A stretch of 64,000 nucleotides of DNA from Vagococcus carniphilus (lineage in GTDB: Bacteria > Bacillota > Bacilli > Lactobacillales > Vagococcaceae), in contig NZ_CP060720.1 of the NCBI RefSeq assembly GCF_014397115.1, forward strand, positions 450,001-514,000, in the 5' to 3' direction. This document shows, in pieces, positions 18,409 through 26,390 of the stretch. The translations under genes and the position numbers were made by a program. Position 1 is the stretch's first letter. The number at the start of each line of letters is the position of its first letter. Under the pieces are notes generated by a model that was not told the origin of the DNA, did not search any database, and saw only the letters and a program-made list of their open reading frames with translations.

Positions 18409-18741
18409 TTAAAAGTCTAAATCATCAAAGTCATCAAAAGGGCTATCCTGTCTTGTTTCTACAATAAAGCCTTTTGATAGTAAGATTCTTTTGCTAGCTT
18501 CATCACTTGGTACAAACCCTGCAACAATTAAATCAGATAAATAGAGTTTGTTGTAAAGAAACATGAAGACTAGGTGTGCAAAACCTGCTGTAAGAGTATT
18601 AGCAAGTAGCATAATAAAAAACCATTTCCAATCACCTCTAAATAAAGCAGGAATTGAACCAAAGAAAAATACAGTCCATGAAAAACCAACTTTAGCTTGC
18701 TTTGCTTGATTCGTTCTTGGGTTATATAAGTTTACAAACAT
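18409..18741 (-). CDS. Small HrgC/DUF2628-like membrane protein
   Basis: A 110-residue protein of a small family with the N-terminal signature MFVNLYNPRTNQAKQAKVGFSW and two hydrophobic segments, at about residues 22-34 and 40-66. The C-terminus is acidic (DDFDDLDF). The family name is from memory of similar short proteins and no function is known. The ATG at 18741 follows a GGAGGAG site. An extended -10 (TGGTATAAT) lies at 18772-18780 on the minus strand. Confidence 0.6.
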   Translation of the reverse strand: MFVNLYNPRTNQAKQAKVGFSWTVFFFGSIPALFRGDWKWFFIMLLANTLTAGFAHLVFMFLYNKLYLSDLIVAGFVPSDEASKRILLSKGFIVETRQDSPFDDFDDLDF

Positions 18742-18832
18742 ATGCTCCTCCAGTCAAATAATTGTTGACTTATTATACCATATTGACAGCTGCTACAAAT
18801 GGCTAAAAAATTTAAATGAAGAAGAAAAAATT

Positions 18833-18840
18833 TTCGAATA
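18833..18840 (+). promoter_or_regulatory. Cin-box-like element upstream of comGA
   Basis: TTCGAATA differs at one base from TACGAATA, the -10-like box read by the competence sigma factor ComX/SigX of streptococci and lactococci. It lies 27 bases before the comGA ATG and about 15 before its ribosome site. This is the spacing expected of a late-competence promoter. Confidence 0.45.
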
Positions 18841-18866
18841 TTATGTTAAGAAGAAAGGAGGTAATA

Positions 18867-19832
18867 ATGGATGTCAAAAAACAAGCTAGACATTTACTAA
18901 GAAAAGGATTCAAGATGTCAGCTAGTGATTTATATGTGTTTCCAAATCAAAAAGGATATGAATTGTCCTTCCGTTATCATCATGATATTACTAAATATCA
19001 ACAATTAACTAGTGATGAGGGAGAAAAGTTAATTCTTTATTTGAAATATTCAGCAGGTATGGATATTTCTGAAAAAAGAAAGACGCAAGTCGGAAGTACG
19101 AGTATTAAAGTGGGAGAAAAACTGTTGAGGATACGATTATCGACAGTAGGAGACTACCTAAATCGCGAAACTTTAGTTATTCGTTTTTTACAGGATAACA
19201 ATGAAAAAAATCCAAAGTATCATTATGTTTTTGATAGTCAATTTAAACTATTGGAAAAAGGAATTACTAAATCTGGATTATACTTATTTTCTGGACCAAC
19301 AGGCGCAGGAAAATCAACTACTATGTATCGTTTAGCTACGAAAATTAATGAGCGGAAAAACAAACAAATTATTACGATTGAGGATCCAGTAGAAATTGAA
19401 AATAGTCGTTTTTTACAATTTCAAGTGAATGAGAAAATTGGCTTAACTTACCAATCTTTAGTTAAAGTCTGTTTAAGGCATCGCCCAGATATTTTAATTA
19501 TTGGAGAGATTAGGGATCAAGAAACGGCTAAGATGGTTATTCGAGCTGCGTTAACAGGGCATTTAGTTTTTTCAACAATTCACGCAACTGATAAGGAAAG
19601 TGTTATGACAAGATTAAGAGAATTTGGAATTCCTGAAGTTGAGCTAATGCAAAGCTTAAGGGGAATTGTGTATCAAGAATTACTTCCTGTAACAACCAGT
19701 AATAGATATTCAGTCTTGTACGATTTAACCATGAATGGGGTGAAAACAGATTGGGAAAAAAGCTTGCAAGAAGCGTATGAAAAAGAAATCATTACTCAAG
19801 AAACCTATCAACTTTACTCATCACACCTTTAA
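18867..19832 (+). CDS. comGA: Competence pilus assembly ATPase ComGA
   Basis: ComGA is the cytoplasmic secretion-type ATPase that powers assembly of the competence pilus for DNA uptake. The 321-residue product has Walker A GPTGAGKST at about 143-151, the Asp box IEDPVE at 171-176, Walker B DILIIGEIRD at 208-217 and the His box GHLVFSTIHA. It lacks the four-cysteine zinc motif of larger GspE proteins, as is usual for ComGA. The start at ATG 18867 follows a strong AAAGGAGG; a longer reading upstream lacks a site. It is the first gene of a seven-gene comG operon. Confidence 0.96.
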   Translation: MDVKKQARHLLRKGFKMSASDLYVFPNQKGYELSFRYHHDITKYQQLTSDEGEKLILYLKYSAGMDISEKRKTQVGSTSIKVGEKLLRIRLSTVGDYLNRETLVIRFLQDNNEKNPKYHYVFDSQFKLLEKGITKSGLYLFSGPTGAGKSTTMYRLATKINERKNKQIITIEDPVEIENSRFLQFQVNEKIGLTYQSLVKVCLRHRPDILIIGEIRDQETAKMVIRAALTGHLVFSTIHATDKESVMTRLREFGIPEVELMQSLRGIVYQELLPVTTSNRYSVLYDLTMNGVKTDWEKSLQEAYEKEIITQETYQLYSSHL

Positions 19833-20829
19833 ACGAAAAGAAAAACAAGAGTTTTTGGTTTTACTAGCAGAGTTGCTAGACAATGGATTTACTTTAGAGA
19901 AGAGTCTAACTTTTATGCAAACGGTTAATCCAAAAAGAAAAAAAGAAATAAAACAGATGAATCGACGACTATTGGAAGGAAAAAATTTGCCCACTTGTTT
20001 GAAAATTCTTCATTTAAAGGAATCAGAACAAGCTCAATTAAGTTTTGCTGAGGTACATGGGGATTTGACAGGAACTTTGTTGAGAATGTCACAGCATATG
20101 TCTGATAAAGAAAAGCAACGAGAACATTTGATTAAAGTTATTAGTTATCCGTTATTGTTATTACTTTTTTTATCAAGTATGGTGCTAGGCATGAAATGGT
20201 ACATTTTACCTCAACTAACAGAACTTTATGACAGTAACACTCAGCAAAATATTGGGTTAATGTTAGTTAATCATAGCCCGGTAATTGTTTTGAGTTTATT
20301 AGTGTTACTTTTAATTGGGTATACCTTAATTAAGTTGTACTTATCGAAGAAAACAGCTATTTACCGTGCTAATTGGCTGTGCCGAATTCCTCTTATCAAA
20401 ATGTTTGTCATTCATTATTATACTTCTCTATTTTCGTTAGAGTGGGGAAAGCTATTAACACAAGGGATGGAATTTAGAGACGTTGTGCTCATCATGAATC
20501 AACCAGGTTATACACCTTTGATGCAAGAGATGGCGCAAGAAATTGAGAGAAAAATTGAAGAAGGTATTTCAATAGAGGGACCTGTAAAAAATTGGCGCTT
20601 TTTAAAGCCAGAATTAAATTTAATTATTTTGCAAGGGGAAGTAAAAGGAGATTTAGGTAAAGAACTGTTGATATATGGAAAAAAAGAATGGAAAGCTTTT
20701 ATTAATTTAGCAGAAAAAAGAATGCGTTTTTTACAACCGATGATGTTTCTTTTAATTGCTATTTTAATTGTATCTGTGTACAGTGCGTTGTTATTACCAA
20801 TTTATAGTGGGATGGGGGATCTATATTAG
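19777..20829 (+). CDS. comGB: Competence pilus inner-membrane protein ComGB
   Basis: ComGB is the polytopic platform protein of the competence pilus, related to GspF/PilC. The 350-residue product has two T2SF domains, the first beginning at about residue 25 (EFLVLLAELLDNGFTLEKSL), with membrane segments near 120-145, 165-190 and 320-345. The start overlaps comGA by 56 bases and has only a weak ribosome site. No later ATG, GTG or TTG gives a complete N-terminus, so I kept it. The overlap suggests coupled translation. Confidence 0.93.
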   Translation: MKKKSLLKKPINFTHHTFKRKEKQEFLVLLAELLDNGFTLEKSLTFMQTVNPKRKKEIKQMNRRLLEGKNLPTCLKILHLKESEQAQLSFAEVHGDLTGTLLRMSQHMSDKEKQREHLIKVISYPLLLLLFLSSMVLGMKWYILPQLTELYDSNTQQNIGLMLVNHSPVIVLSLLVLLLIGYTLIKLYLSKKTAIYRANWLCRIPLIKMFVIHYYTSLFSLEWGKLLTQGMEFRDVVLIMNQPGYTPLMQEMAQEIERKIEEGISIEGPVKNWRFLKPELNLIILQGEVKGDLGKELLIYGKKEWKAFINLAEKRMRFLQPMMFLLIAILIVSVYSALLLPIYSGMGDLY

Positions 20830-20831
20830 TA

Positions 20832-21137
20832 ATGAAGTGGTTTAAAAAAAGGAAGAAAAATAAAAAGTATCAAGGATTTACATTGTTGGAAATGTTAATA
20901 GTCCTTTTTGTTATAGCAGTTTTGATTATTTTATTTGTACCAAACTTAATTAAACAGACAGATAGTATCAACAAGCAAGGAGATGCTGCTTTAGAAAAAG
21001 TAATCGAAACACAAAGTGAGATGTATTATTTAGATCATAATGAACGTCCTAAAACTACGCAAGATTTATTTGCTGGAGAGTATATTTCAAAAGATCAAAA
21101 AGATAAGGCTGATAAATTAGAGATTAAGGTGAAATAG
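20832..21137 (+). CDS. comGC: Competence major pseudopilin ComGC
   Basis: ComGC is the major subunit of the competence pilus. The 101-residue precursor has a basic leader followed by the prepilin peptidase site QG^FTLLEML with Glu5 of the mature form, and then a hydrophobic helix (VLFVIAVLIILFVPN). The start, two bases after comGB, gives a leader of 15 residues to the cleaved glycine. The next gene begins with a one-base overlap. Cleavage by ComC, not encoded here, is expected. Confidence 0.95.
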   Translation: MKWFKKRKKNKKYQGFTLLEMLIVLFVIAVLIILFVPNLIKQTDSINKQGDAALEKVIETQSEMYYLDHNERPKTTQDLFAGEYISKDQKDKADKLEIKVK

Positions 21138-21589
21138 TGAAACGAACTAATAACGCTGGTTTTACTTTAATAGAGAGCTTGCTTGTTCTTTTGACGATTA
21201 CTATTTTTTTAGCCGTTCCTTTAATTAGCTTGAAGCATTGGAAGGAAAAAATAAAAGTTGAGATGTTTCTTAATCAAGTGGAAAGAAGAATTCAGCAAAC
21301 ACATCAAAGTGCTATTATTGAGCAGCATGGAACGAAGATATCTCAAAGCGCAGATAGCAACTTTTTGAAGTTTGAATACTATCATCATGATGTGTTGTAT
21401 CGTGAGTTTTTATATGTAGAGGAACCTCTAAATCTAAGAACAATCAAAACAATTGAATTTCTACCAGGTTCAGGCAATATTAAAGAGATTGAAGGAATTA
21501 AAATTGAGGATAGTTTAAATAAACGGAATATTATTTATACTTTTCAATTAGGGAGTGGAAAGGTGATTCGCCGTGATGAAAAAAAATAG
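21137..21589 (+). CDS. comGD: Competence minor pseudopilin ComGD
   Basis: A 150-residue minor pilin of the competence apparatus. The leader MKRTNNAG is cleaved at G^FTLIESL and followed by a hydrophobic helix (VLLTITIFLAVPLISL). The start is GTG 21137, overlapping the comGC stop and preceded by AAGGTGA. The soluble part has no cysteines, and the C-terminus overlaps comGE. Confidence 0.9.
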   Translation: MKRTNNAGFTLIESLLVLLTITIFLAVPLISLKHWKEKIKVEMFLNQVERRIQQTHQSAIIEQHGTKISQSADSNFLKFEYYHHDVLYREFLYVEEPLNLRTIKTIEFLPGSGNIKEIEGIKIEDSLNKRNIIYTFQLGSGKVIRRDEKK

Positions 21590-21875
21590 TGGATACTTAT
21601 TACTAGAATGTATGGTTGCTATGGTTATCATTGTGACATCTTTACTATTCTTGATGGGAACTATCACTTTTTTCTTGGTAGATGAGAAGAAAGCTCAGGA
21701 GGAATTGGAACAAGCTATTTTATTATATGAAATGTCTTCTGTTTTAAATGACGAAAACGCTAAACAACAAGTGGGAGAAAAAGCAGTTGGTCAGAAAACA
21801 ACTATTGAAGTATGGAATGAAAATCATCTTAGAATTGAGTGTGATGACAAATACTTAGAAATAAAAAAATATTAG
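21576..21875 (+). CDS. comGE: Competence minor pseudopilin ComGE
   Basis: A 99-residue minor pilin. The N-terminus MKKNSGYLLLECMVAMVII has the prepilin site G^YLLLE with Tyr in place of the usual Phe, then a hydrophobic helix. The start is ATG 21576 (or GTG 21573), after AAAGGTGA, and overlaps comGD by 14 bases. Its last codons overlap the region that must encode the ComGF leader. Confidence 0.88.
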   Translation: MKKNSGYLLLECMVAMVIIVTSLLFLMGTITFFLVDEKKAQEELEQAILLYEMSSVLNDENAKQQVGEKAVGQKTTIEVWNENHLRIECDDKYLEIKKY

Positions 21876-22285
21876 TCACTTATCAAGGATTTACATTGGC
21901 GGAATGTTTGATCTCTCTAGTTGTTTTAATGGGATTACTTCTTTTTTTAAAACCTTTTTTATCGATGATTACTCAGGTAGATAAACACGTTACGAAGGAT
22001 AATTACTTAGAGCTTTTAATAGGTAAGATTCAAATAGAATCAGAAATAAAAGAGATGACATTTCAAAAAATAGAGAAAAATAAATTATATTATGTGAATG
22101 AAGATAAAGAGAGAATTGTATTTGAACAATATAAACAGATGATTCGAAAAACAAGTGATTCAAAAGGACATCAACCTATTGTAATGGGAGTAGACCATGT
22201 TGTCTTCTCTGAGAAAAAAGGGTTAGTCAAAATGGAGGTAACTACACTTGAAGGAGAAACTTATTCCTACTTTTTATTCAACTGA
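21869..22285 (+). CDS. comGF: Competence minor pseudopilin ComGF, non-canonical start
   Basis: ComGF is the largest minor pilin of the competence system. The reading frame encodes a normal prepilin site, YQG^FTLAECL, followed by a hydrophobic helix (ISLVVLMGLLLFLKPF). But the first ordinary start codon, TTG 21896, lies after the cleavage site and would remove the leader. Upstream in frame, back to the stop at 21845, there is no ATG, GTG or TTG; the best candidate is ATA 21869, which would give I-L-V-T-Y-Q-G-F and overlap comGE by 7 bases. I therefore infer a rare initiation codon. The 5' end given here is a hypothesis. Confidence 0.75.
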   Translation: MLVTYQGFTLAECLISLVVLMGLLLFLKPFLSMITQVDKHVTKDNYLELLIGKIQIESEIKEMTFQKIEKNKLYYVNEDKERIVFEQYKQMIRKTSDSKGHQPIVMGVDHVVFSEKKGLVKMEVTTLEGETYSYFLFN

Positions 22286-22607
22286 TGATTATGAAGGAGG
22301 GATTTTATTACCCATCTTAGTTGTTTTAATGATGTTTACTATCATCACTTTATATGTTTTGGAAGATTATCGAACTAGAAGAGAAGTACTTGTTAATACA
22401 AAAGATTTTTATTTAGCTAAATCTTTAGAGAACATAACGTGGGAAGAAATTAAGGAAGAAAAAATAGTGAAAAATAAGACAGTGACATATAATCTTGGTG
22501 AAGTTGATGTGATTTGGCATGAAAAAAATAAGGAAGTAGAGTTGAATACAAGTCTAAAAAATAACTACAAGCGAACAACTAAAAAGAGTTTTATCAAAAA
22601 AGGGTGA
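22248..22607 (+). CDS. comGG: Competence pilus protein ComGG
   Basis: The last comG gene, 119 residues. It has a TTG start at 22248 eight bases after a GGAGGT site, overlapping comGF by 38 bases. The N-terminus contains EGGILLPILVVLMMFTIITL, in which the G^GILLP junction replaces the usual prepilin site and a hydrophobic helix follows. The remainder is charged, as in ComGG of other Lactobacillales. Assignment rests on position and the single N-terminal helix more than on conserved residues. Confidence 0.8.
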   Translation: MKEKLIPTFYSTDDYEGGILLPILVVLMMFTIITLYVLEDYRTRREVLVNTKDFYLAKSLENITWEEIKEEKIVKNKTVTYNLGEVDVIWHEKNKEVELNTSLKNNYKRTTKKSFIKKG

Positions 22608-22634
22608 GAATCGGATGATTTCTCACTCTTTTAT
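22600..22634 (+). terminator. Intrinsic terminator of the comG operon
   Basis: AAGGGTGAGAA/TTCTCACTCTT with a nine-base loop followed by TTTTA. It overlaps the comGG stop. Confidence 0.75.
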
Positions 22635-22646
22635 TGTGACAAAACC

Positions 22647-22675
22647 TTGAATTATTCGGATTTATTCGCTAAAAT
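22647..22675 (+). promoter_or_regulatory. Sigma-A promoter of the ytxK-like gene and perhaps ackA
   Basis: TTGAAT at 22647-22652 and TAAAAT at 22670-22675 with a 17-base spacer, between the comG terminator and the ytxK-like start. Confidence 0.6.
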
Positions 22676-22722
22676 GAAACGGTGAGAGATAATTGTTATA
22701 GTTAATGAAAGAGGTGGAAGTA

Positions 22723-23733
22723 TTGGCTCATACTGATGTAGAAAAGGGCTTTCAACTAATGTTTGAAGCAGTCACTATTTTACAAGAAGCACTCGACACT
22801 TCTTTTTTTGATGCGTACATTGAGAACAGTGAAAATTTCATTGATTCACAAACTGTCCGTGTCATTGACGGAGTTCCAAAAAAAGAAGTTGTGGAAAAGG
22901 TAACGTCTTTATACCAGCAATTAGAGGTACTAAGTTTAACCGAAGAAGACAAACGTAAAATTAGTCAGTTAGTTTTGTTGAAAGGTTCAATGGAAGAGGG
23001 CATTCAAGCAAACCATCAATTAACACCAGATGGTATTGGCTTTTTATTTGTTTACCTATTAGAACAATTAACAAAAGACAGTAAGGAAGTTAGCATATTA
23101 GATGTTGCTGTTGGGACAGGTAATCTGCTTTACACAGTAATGACTAATTTGAACTTGGCTAAAAAAAGTGCTACTGGTTTTGGTGTAGATGTTGACGATA
23201 CGCTTTTAAATATTGCTGCGGTAAATCAAGAGTGGATGAAACTAGACGCTCATTTATTCCACCAAGATAGCATAGATCCGTTACTGATCGACCCAGTGGA
23301 TGTTGCTTTATCTGATTTACCCATTGGTTACTACCCATTAGATGAGAAGGTGGCGGACTTTAAAGTGGCTTCTTCTGACGAGCATAGTTTTGCTCATCAT
23401 CTATTAATGGAAAAGGCAATGAAGCATGTTAAAAAAGATGGTTTTGGTCTATTTTTAGTTCCAAGTAATCTATTGGAAACTAATCAAGCACCGCTTTTAA
23501 CAAATTGGTTAAAAGAAGACGTCTATTTACAAGCAGTATTGCAATTACCAAGCTCTCTTTTCAGTCAGAAAGGTTTAGGCAAATCAATTCTGATACTTCA
23601 AAACAAAGGTGATCACGCAAAACAAGCAGCAGAGGTATTACTTGCTGAATTACCATCCCTTAAGGACGAACAACCATTATTAAAATTTATTAGTGAGTTT
23701 CGAACTTGGTATCAATCAAATATTAATGAATAA
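22723..23733 (+). CDS. YtxK-like class I SAM-dependent methyltransferase
   Basis: A 336-residue protein related to N6-adenine methyltransferases of type I restriction systems, the YtxK family found between comG and ackA in many Firmicutes. SAM motif I is VAVGTGNLL. The catalytic motif expected as NPPY reads SDLPIGYYP, so it may not methylate adenine in the usual way. The start is TTG 22723, six bases after GAGGTG; the ATG at 22705 has no ribosome site. ackA follows after 17 bases and is probably cotranscribed. The substrate is unknown. Confidence 0.85.
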   Translation: MAHTDVEKGFQLMFEAVTILQEALDTSFFDAYIENSENFIDSQTVRVIDGVPKKEVVEKVTSLYQQLEVLSLTEEDKRKISQLVLLKGSMEEGIQANHQLTPDGIGFLFVYLLEQLTKDSKEVSILDVAVGTGNLLYTVMTNLNLAKKSATGFGVDVDDTLLNIAAVNQEWMKLDAHLFHQDSIDPLLIDPVDVALSDLPIGYYPLDEKVADFKVASSDEHSFAHHLLMEKAMKHVKKDGFGLFLVPSNLLETNQAPLLTNWLKEDVYLQAVLQLPSSLFSQKGLGKSILILQNKGDHAKQAAEVLLAELPSLKDEQPLLKFISEFRTWYQSNINE

Positions 23734-23750
23734 AAAGGAGAATTATTATT

Positions 23751-24935
23751 ATGTCAAAAACAATCGCAATTAATGCAGGTAGTTCAAGTTTAAAATGGCA
23801 ATTATATGTTATGCCAGAAGAAACAGTTATCGCTCAAGGAATCGTAGAAAGAATTGGATTAAATGATTCAATCTTTACAATCAAACATGGAGAAGGTCAA
23901 AAATACGAAGTTATTAAAGACATCGAAAACCATGAAATTGCTATTAACATGTTATTAGAACAATTAACAGCTTTAAACATTATTGATTCATTCGAAGAAA
24001 TTACAGGAGCTGGTCACCGTATTGTTGCTGGTGGAGAACATTTCAAAGAATCAGCAATTATTGATGACGAAGCTTTAAAATTAGTAGATGAATTAGCTGA
24101 ATTTGCACCACTTCATAACCCAGCAGAAGCACAAGTTATCCGTGTCTTCCAAAAAGTATTACCACATACATTAAACGTTGGTGTATTTGATACTTCTTTC
24201 CATACAACAATGCCAGCTGTTAACTACTTATACAGCATTAACACTGAATACTATGAAAAATTTGGTGCACGCAAATATGGAGCTCATGGAACAAGTCATC
24301 GTTATGTTTCTGAAAGAGCAGCAGAAATGTTAGGTCGTCCAATCGAAGAAACTAAAATTATTACATGTCATTTAGGTAATGGTGCTTCAATTACTGCTGT
24401 TGATGGTGGTAAATCAATCGATACATCTATGGGATTCACACCATTAGCAGGTTTAACAATGGGAACTAGATCAGGTGATATCGATCCTTCATTATTACAA
24501 TATTTAATGGGTAAATTAGGATTAACTGATATTAAAGATATGATCAATATCTTAAATAAAGAATCTGGACTTTTAGGTTTATCAGGTGTATCTAGTGATA
24601 TGCGTGACTTAGAAAGCTCTGACAAAGAATCAGCTAAATTAGCATTAGAAATTTTTGCTGACCGCGTTCGTAAATACATTGGTAGCTACGTAAGTGCTAT
24701 GAATGGTGTTGACGCAATTGTCTTTACTGCTGGTATTGGTGAAAATGATATTAATATGCGTAAAGAAATTATCAATGGTTTAACATGGTTTGGTTGTGAA
24801 ATCGACGAAGCTAGAAATGATGTTCGTGGTGATGAACGTGTTATTTCTACAGATGATTCAAAAGTTAAAGTATTATTAATTCCAACTGACGAAGAATTAA
24901 TGATTGCTCGCGACGTTGAAGCATTAAAAAAATAA
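23751..24935 (+). CDS. ackA: Acetate kinase AckA
   Basis: Acetate kinase makes ATP and acetate from acetyl phosphate in the fermentation pathway. The 394-residue protein has the N-terminal ASKHA phosphate motif [12 protein letters not shown], the FDTSFH segment, the HLGNGAS adenosine-binding motif, and the FTAGIGEN motif near the C-terminus. All are intact. It follows the ytxK-like gene with an AAAAGGAG site and ends at a strong terminator. No pta gene is adjacent. Confidence 0.98.
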   Translation: MSKTIAINAGSSSLKWQLYVMPEETVIAQGIVERIGLNDSIFTIKHGEGQKYEVIKDIENHEIAINMLLEQLTALNIIDSFEEITGAGHRIVAGGEHFKESAIIDDEALKLVDELAEFAPLHNPAEAQVIRVFQKVLPHTLNVGVFDTSFHTTMPAVNYLYSINTEYYEKFGARKYGAHGTSHRYVSERAAEMLGRPIEETKIITCHLGNGASITAVDGGKSIDTSMGFTPLAGLTMGTRSGDIDPSLLQYLMGKLGLTDIKDMINILNKESGLLGLSGVSSDMRDLESSDKESAKLALEIFADRVRKYIGSYVSAMNGVDAIVFTAGIGENDINMRKEIINGLTWFGCEIDEARNDVRGDERVISTDDSKVKVLLIPTDEELMIARDVEALKK

Positions 24936-24948
24936 TTCATATAAATAA

Positions 24949-24984
24949 TAGAGGGACTGATACTTGATTCAGTCTCTTTTTTTT
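24949..24984 (+). terminator. Intrinsic terminator of ackA
   Basis: AGAGACTGA-type stem (AGAGGGACTGA/TCAGTCTCT) followed by T8. Confidence 0.9.
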
Positions 24985-25020
24985 ATGGTACAATTGGATT
25001 ATTAGAAAGAGGTGAGAAAA

Positions 25021-25272
25021 GTGAGTCAAGAAAAGTTGAAATCTGAAAAGATAAGAGAAAAGAATGATAGCTTAAGAAAAAAAGGTAAAGATCCTTTAAA
25101 AGGATGGACGCCTTTAGTTCATCACGGATTTGGTGTTGGAGGAAGTGCTAGTGGTAGAGGAATTGATACAATGGGAGCAGCTATTGAAGATCAAAAAATT
25201 AGTCGTAGGAAGTATATTAATGATAGAAATAAGAAAAAAAGACTGATTCAATCCACGTGGTGTGGAAATTGA
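25021..25272 (+). CDS. Small basic protein of unknown function
   Basis: An 83-residue, lysine- and arginine-rich protein that I do not recognise. The N-terminus is a charged helix (SQEKLKSEKIREKNDSLRKKG), the middle is glycine-rich (HHGFGVGGSASGRG), and the C-terminus is again basic. It has no membrane segment. The GTG at 25021 follows GAGGTGAG by six bases; the GTG at 25012 overlaps that site. The last codons form the left arm and loop of the downstream terminator hairpin, which is why the protein ends in IQSTWCGN. Confidence 0.6.
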   Translation: MSQEKLKSEKIREKNDSLRKKGKDPLKGWTPLVHHGFGVGGSASGRGIDTMGAAIEDQKISRRKYINDRNKKKRLIQSTWCGN

Positions 25273-25284
25273 ATCAGTCTTTTG
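25232..25284. terminator. Bidirectional terminator overlapping the small basic protein gene
   Basis: GACTGATTCAA/TTGAATCAGTC forms the outer stem (25241-25279) and TCCAC/GTGGA the inner. TTTT follows on the plus strand and T7 on the minus strand, so it also ends the uspA transcript. Confidence 0.85.
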
Positions 25285-25287
25285 TAT

Positions 25288-25767
25288 TTATTTTTTCTTT
25301 TTTTCTTTTTCTAATAATTTATTGTTAATATCAGTTCTTACAATCAAAACATCACAATTAGCATGGCGAGAAACGTAGCTAGAAACAGAACCAATTAAGA
25401 TACGTTCCATAGCATTTAAGCCAGTTGCTCCAAGCATAATCAAGTCGATGCGATAATCTTTTTGAAGTTGTTTTGTAATGACAGTCTTAGGTGCCCCGTA
25501 TTCGATTAAACAATGAATATCCTCAATGCCATGTTCTCTTGCGTAATCGACATAAGAATCTAGCGTTTCTTTTGCCACTTTAGCAGCTTCTTCAGCTAAA
25601 GACTCATCAAAACTAGAAACAGATTCAAAAGCTCTGATATCAATAACGTGAGCAATGTATAAGACTGAGTCATTCCTTTTAGCAACTTGGACAGCCTTTT
25701 TAAAAGCTTGTTCTGATTCCTTCGAACCATCCACCGCCACTAAGATATTTTTGTATTCTTTTAACAT
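25288..25767 (-). CDS. Universal stress protein, UspA family
   Basis: A 159-residue single-domain universal stress protein. It has the N-terminal NILVAVDGSKESEQAF segment and the C-terminal ATP-binding loop motif LGATGLNAMERILIGSVSSYV (G-2x-G-9x-GS pattern), so it is of the ATP-binding type. The cytoplasmic role is stress survival, not defined further. I chose ATG 25767 after GAAAGGG; a GTG nine bases upstream is too close to the ribosome site. A small membrane protein gene lies 25 bases upstream on the same strand and may share its transcript. Confidence 0.9.
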   Translation of the reverse strand: MLKEYKNILVAVDGSKESEQAFKKAVQVAKRNDSVLYIAHVIDIRAFESVSSFDESLAEEAAKVAKETLDSYVDYAREHGIEDIHCLIEYGAPKTVITKQLQKDYRIDLIMLGATGLNAMERILIGSVSSYVSRHANCDVLIVRTDINNKLLEKEKKKK

Positions 25768-25791
25768 ATGAAACACCCTTTCTGCATACTT

Positions 25792-26046
25792 TTATTTCAT
25801 TTTTTTAGATAAGCGAATAGAAAACGTTGCAGAAACAACTAAAACAATTGCTACAAAAAATAAAGCAAATTCCTTGGTTGGAAAAATAAAACTAACAGGA
25901 ATGCCAATAATTCCTAGTCCTAAAAAACTAGAAGAAAAAGCAAGTAAATTTCGGTTATTTTCCTTTGTAAAAACGAGTTCTAATTTGTTAACGTTTTTTC
26001 TTAAGTACCAACCAATGATTAGTAAGACAAGAGAAAAAAGTAACAT
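25792..26046 (-). CDS. Small two-span membrane protein of unknown function
   Basis: An 84-residue hydrophobic protein with membrane segments at about residues 2-14, 35-53 and 58-76 and a basic C-terminus (IRLSKKMK). I do not recognise it. The start is uncertain: a minus-strand extended -10 (TGATATAAT, 26061-26069) would place the transcript start near 26054, leaving ATG 26046 with a very short leader. A TTG at 26061 lies inside the -10 and is therefore unlikely to be used. Confidence 0.55.
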   Translation of the reverse strand: MLLFSLVLLIIGWYLRKNVNKLELVFTKENNRNLLAFSSSFLGLGIIGIPVSFIFPTKEFALFFVAIVLVVSATFSIRLSKKMK

Positions 26047-26093
26047 AACTATCTTAATCAATTATATCACAATCCAATCTGAAAAAAATGTTT

Positions 26094-26129
26094 ATAAAAA
26101 AAGCAATCTGCAAAAATTGCAAATTGCTT
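26094..26129 (-). terminator. Terminator of the probable 6S RNA
   Basis: On the minus strand AAGCAATTTGC/GCAGATTGCTT is followed by T6. Confidence 0.8.
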
Positions 26130-26332
26130 CAATTTCTTAAGAAAATATCCGTCGATGCCGTTATGTACCCTGAATGGTTGAACCCGCTTTATATGCAGGT
26201 GGGAATTGTTAGTAACGCTTCAAACTACCAAGTGATAAGGCATGTTTTCCACGATATCTTGGTAACTCCCAAGGTAAAATTAATTGTTCGGTCAACACTT
26301 GTGAGGATACGACGCACATCACAGATATCTAT
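26096..26332 (-). ncRNA. ssrS: Probable 6S RNA (SsrS)
   Basis: The 344-base gap downstream of rarA holds a free-standing RNA unit on the minus strand. It has a sigma-A promoter and a 3' intrinsic terminator and no plausible coding frame. The RNA folds by hand into one long, interrupted hairpin. The ends pair (AUAUCUGU with ACGGAUAU at 26321-26328 and 26145-26152, then GAUG with CAUC), then GUAUCCU with AGGGUAC, GUUGACC with GGUUCAAC, a large central bubble, and an apical UACCAAG/CUUGGUA arm. A roughly 190-nucleotide rod with a central bubble is the 6S RNA design, mimicking an open promoter to hold sigma-A RNA polymerase. 6S genes lie near rarA in several Firmicutes, as I recall. Not confirmed by covariance search. 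Confidence 0.7.
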
Positions 26333-26338
26333 AGGTTT

Positions 26339-26367
26339 ATCTTAACACAAGATTTTTAAATCAGCAA
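26339..26367 (-). promoter_or_regulatory. Sigma-A promoter of the probable 6S RNA
   Basis: On the minus strand TTGCTG (26362-26367) and TAAGAT (26339-26344) are separated by exactly 17 bases. The predicted start near 26332 falls just before the closing stem. Confidence 0.7.
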
Positions 26368-26390
26368 TTAATAGTGTTGAAGAAGAAATG

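Noticed and set aside
14406-18800. Possible horizontally acquired island around the acetyltransferase and VanZ-like genes
   Set aside because: Gene density, base composition by eye and flanking terminators look the same as in the neighbouring core genes, and there are no integrase, transposase or direct repeats.
26088-26345. Plus-strand open frames of about 85 codons across the gap downstream of rarA
   Set aside because: They lie over the probable 6S RNA, start at weak sites, and have no recognisable protein features.
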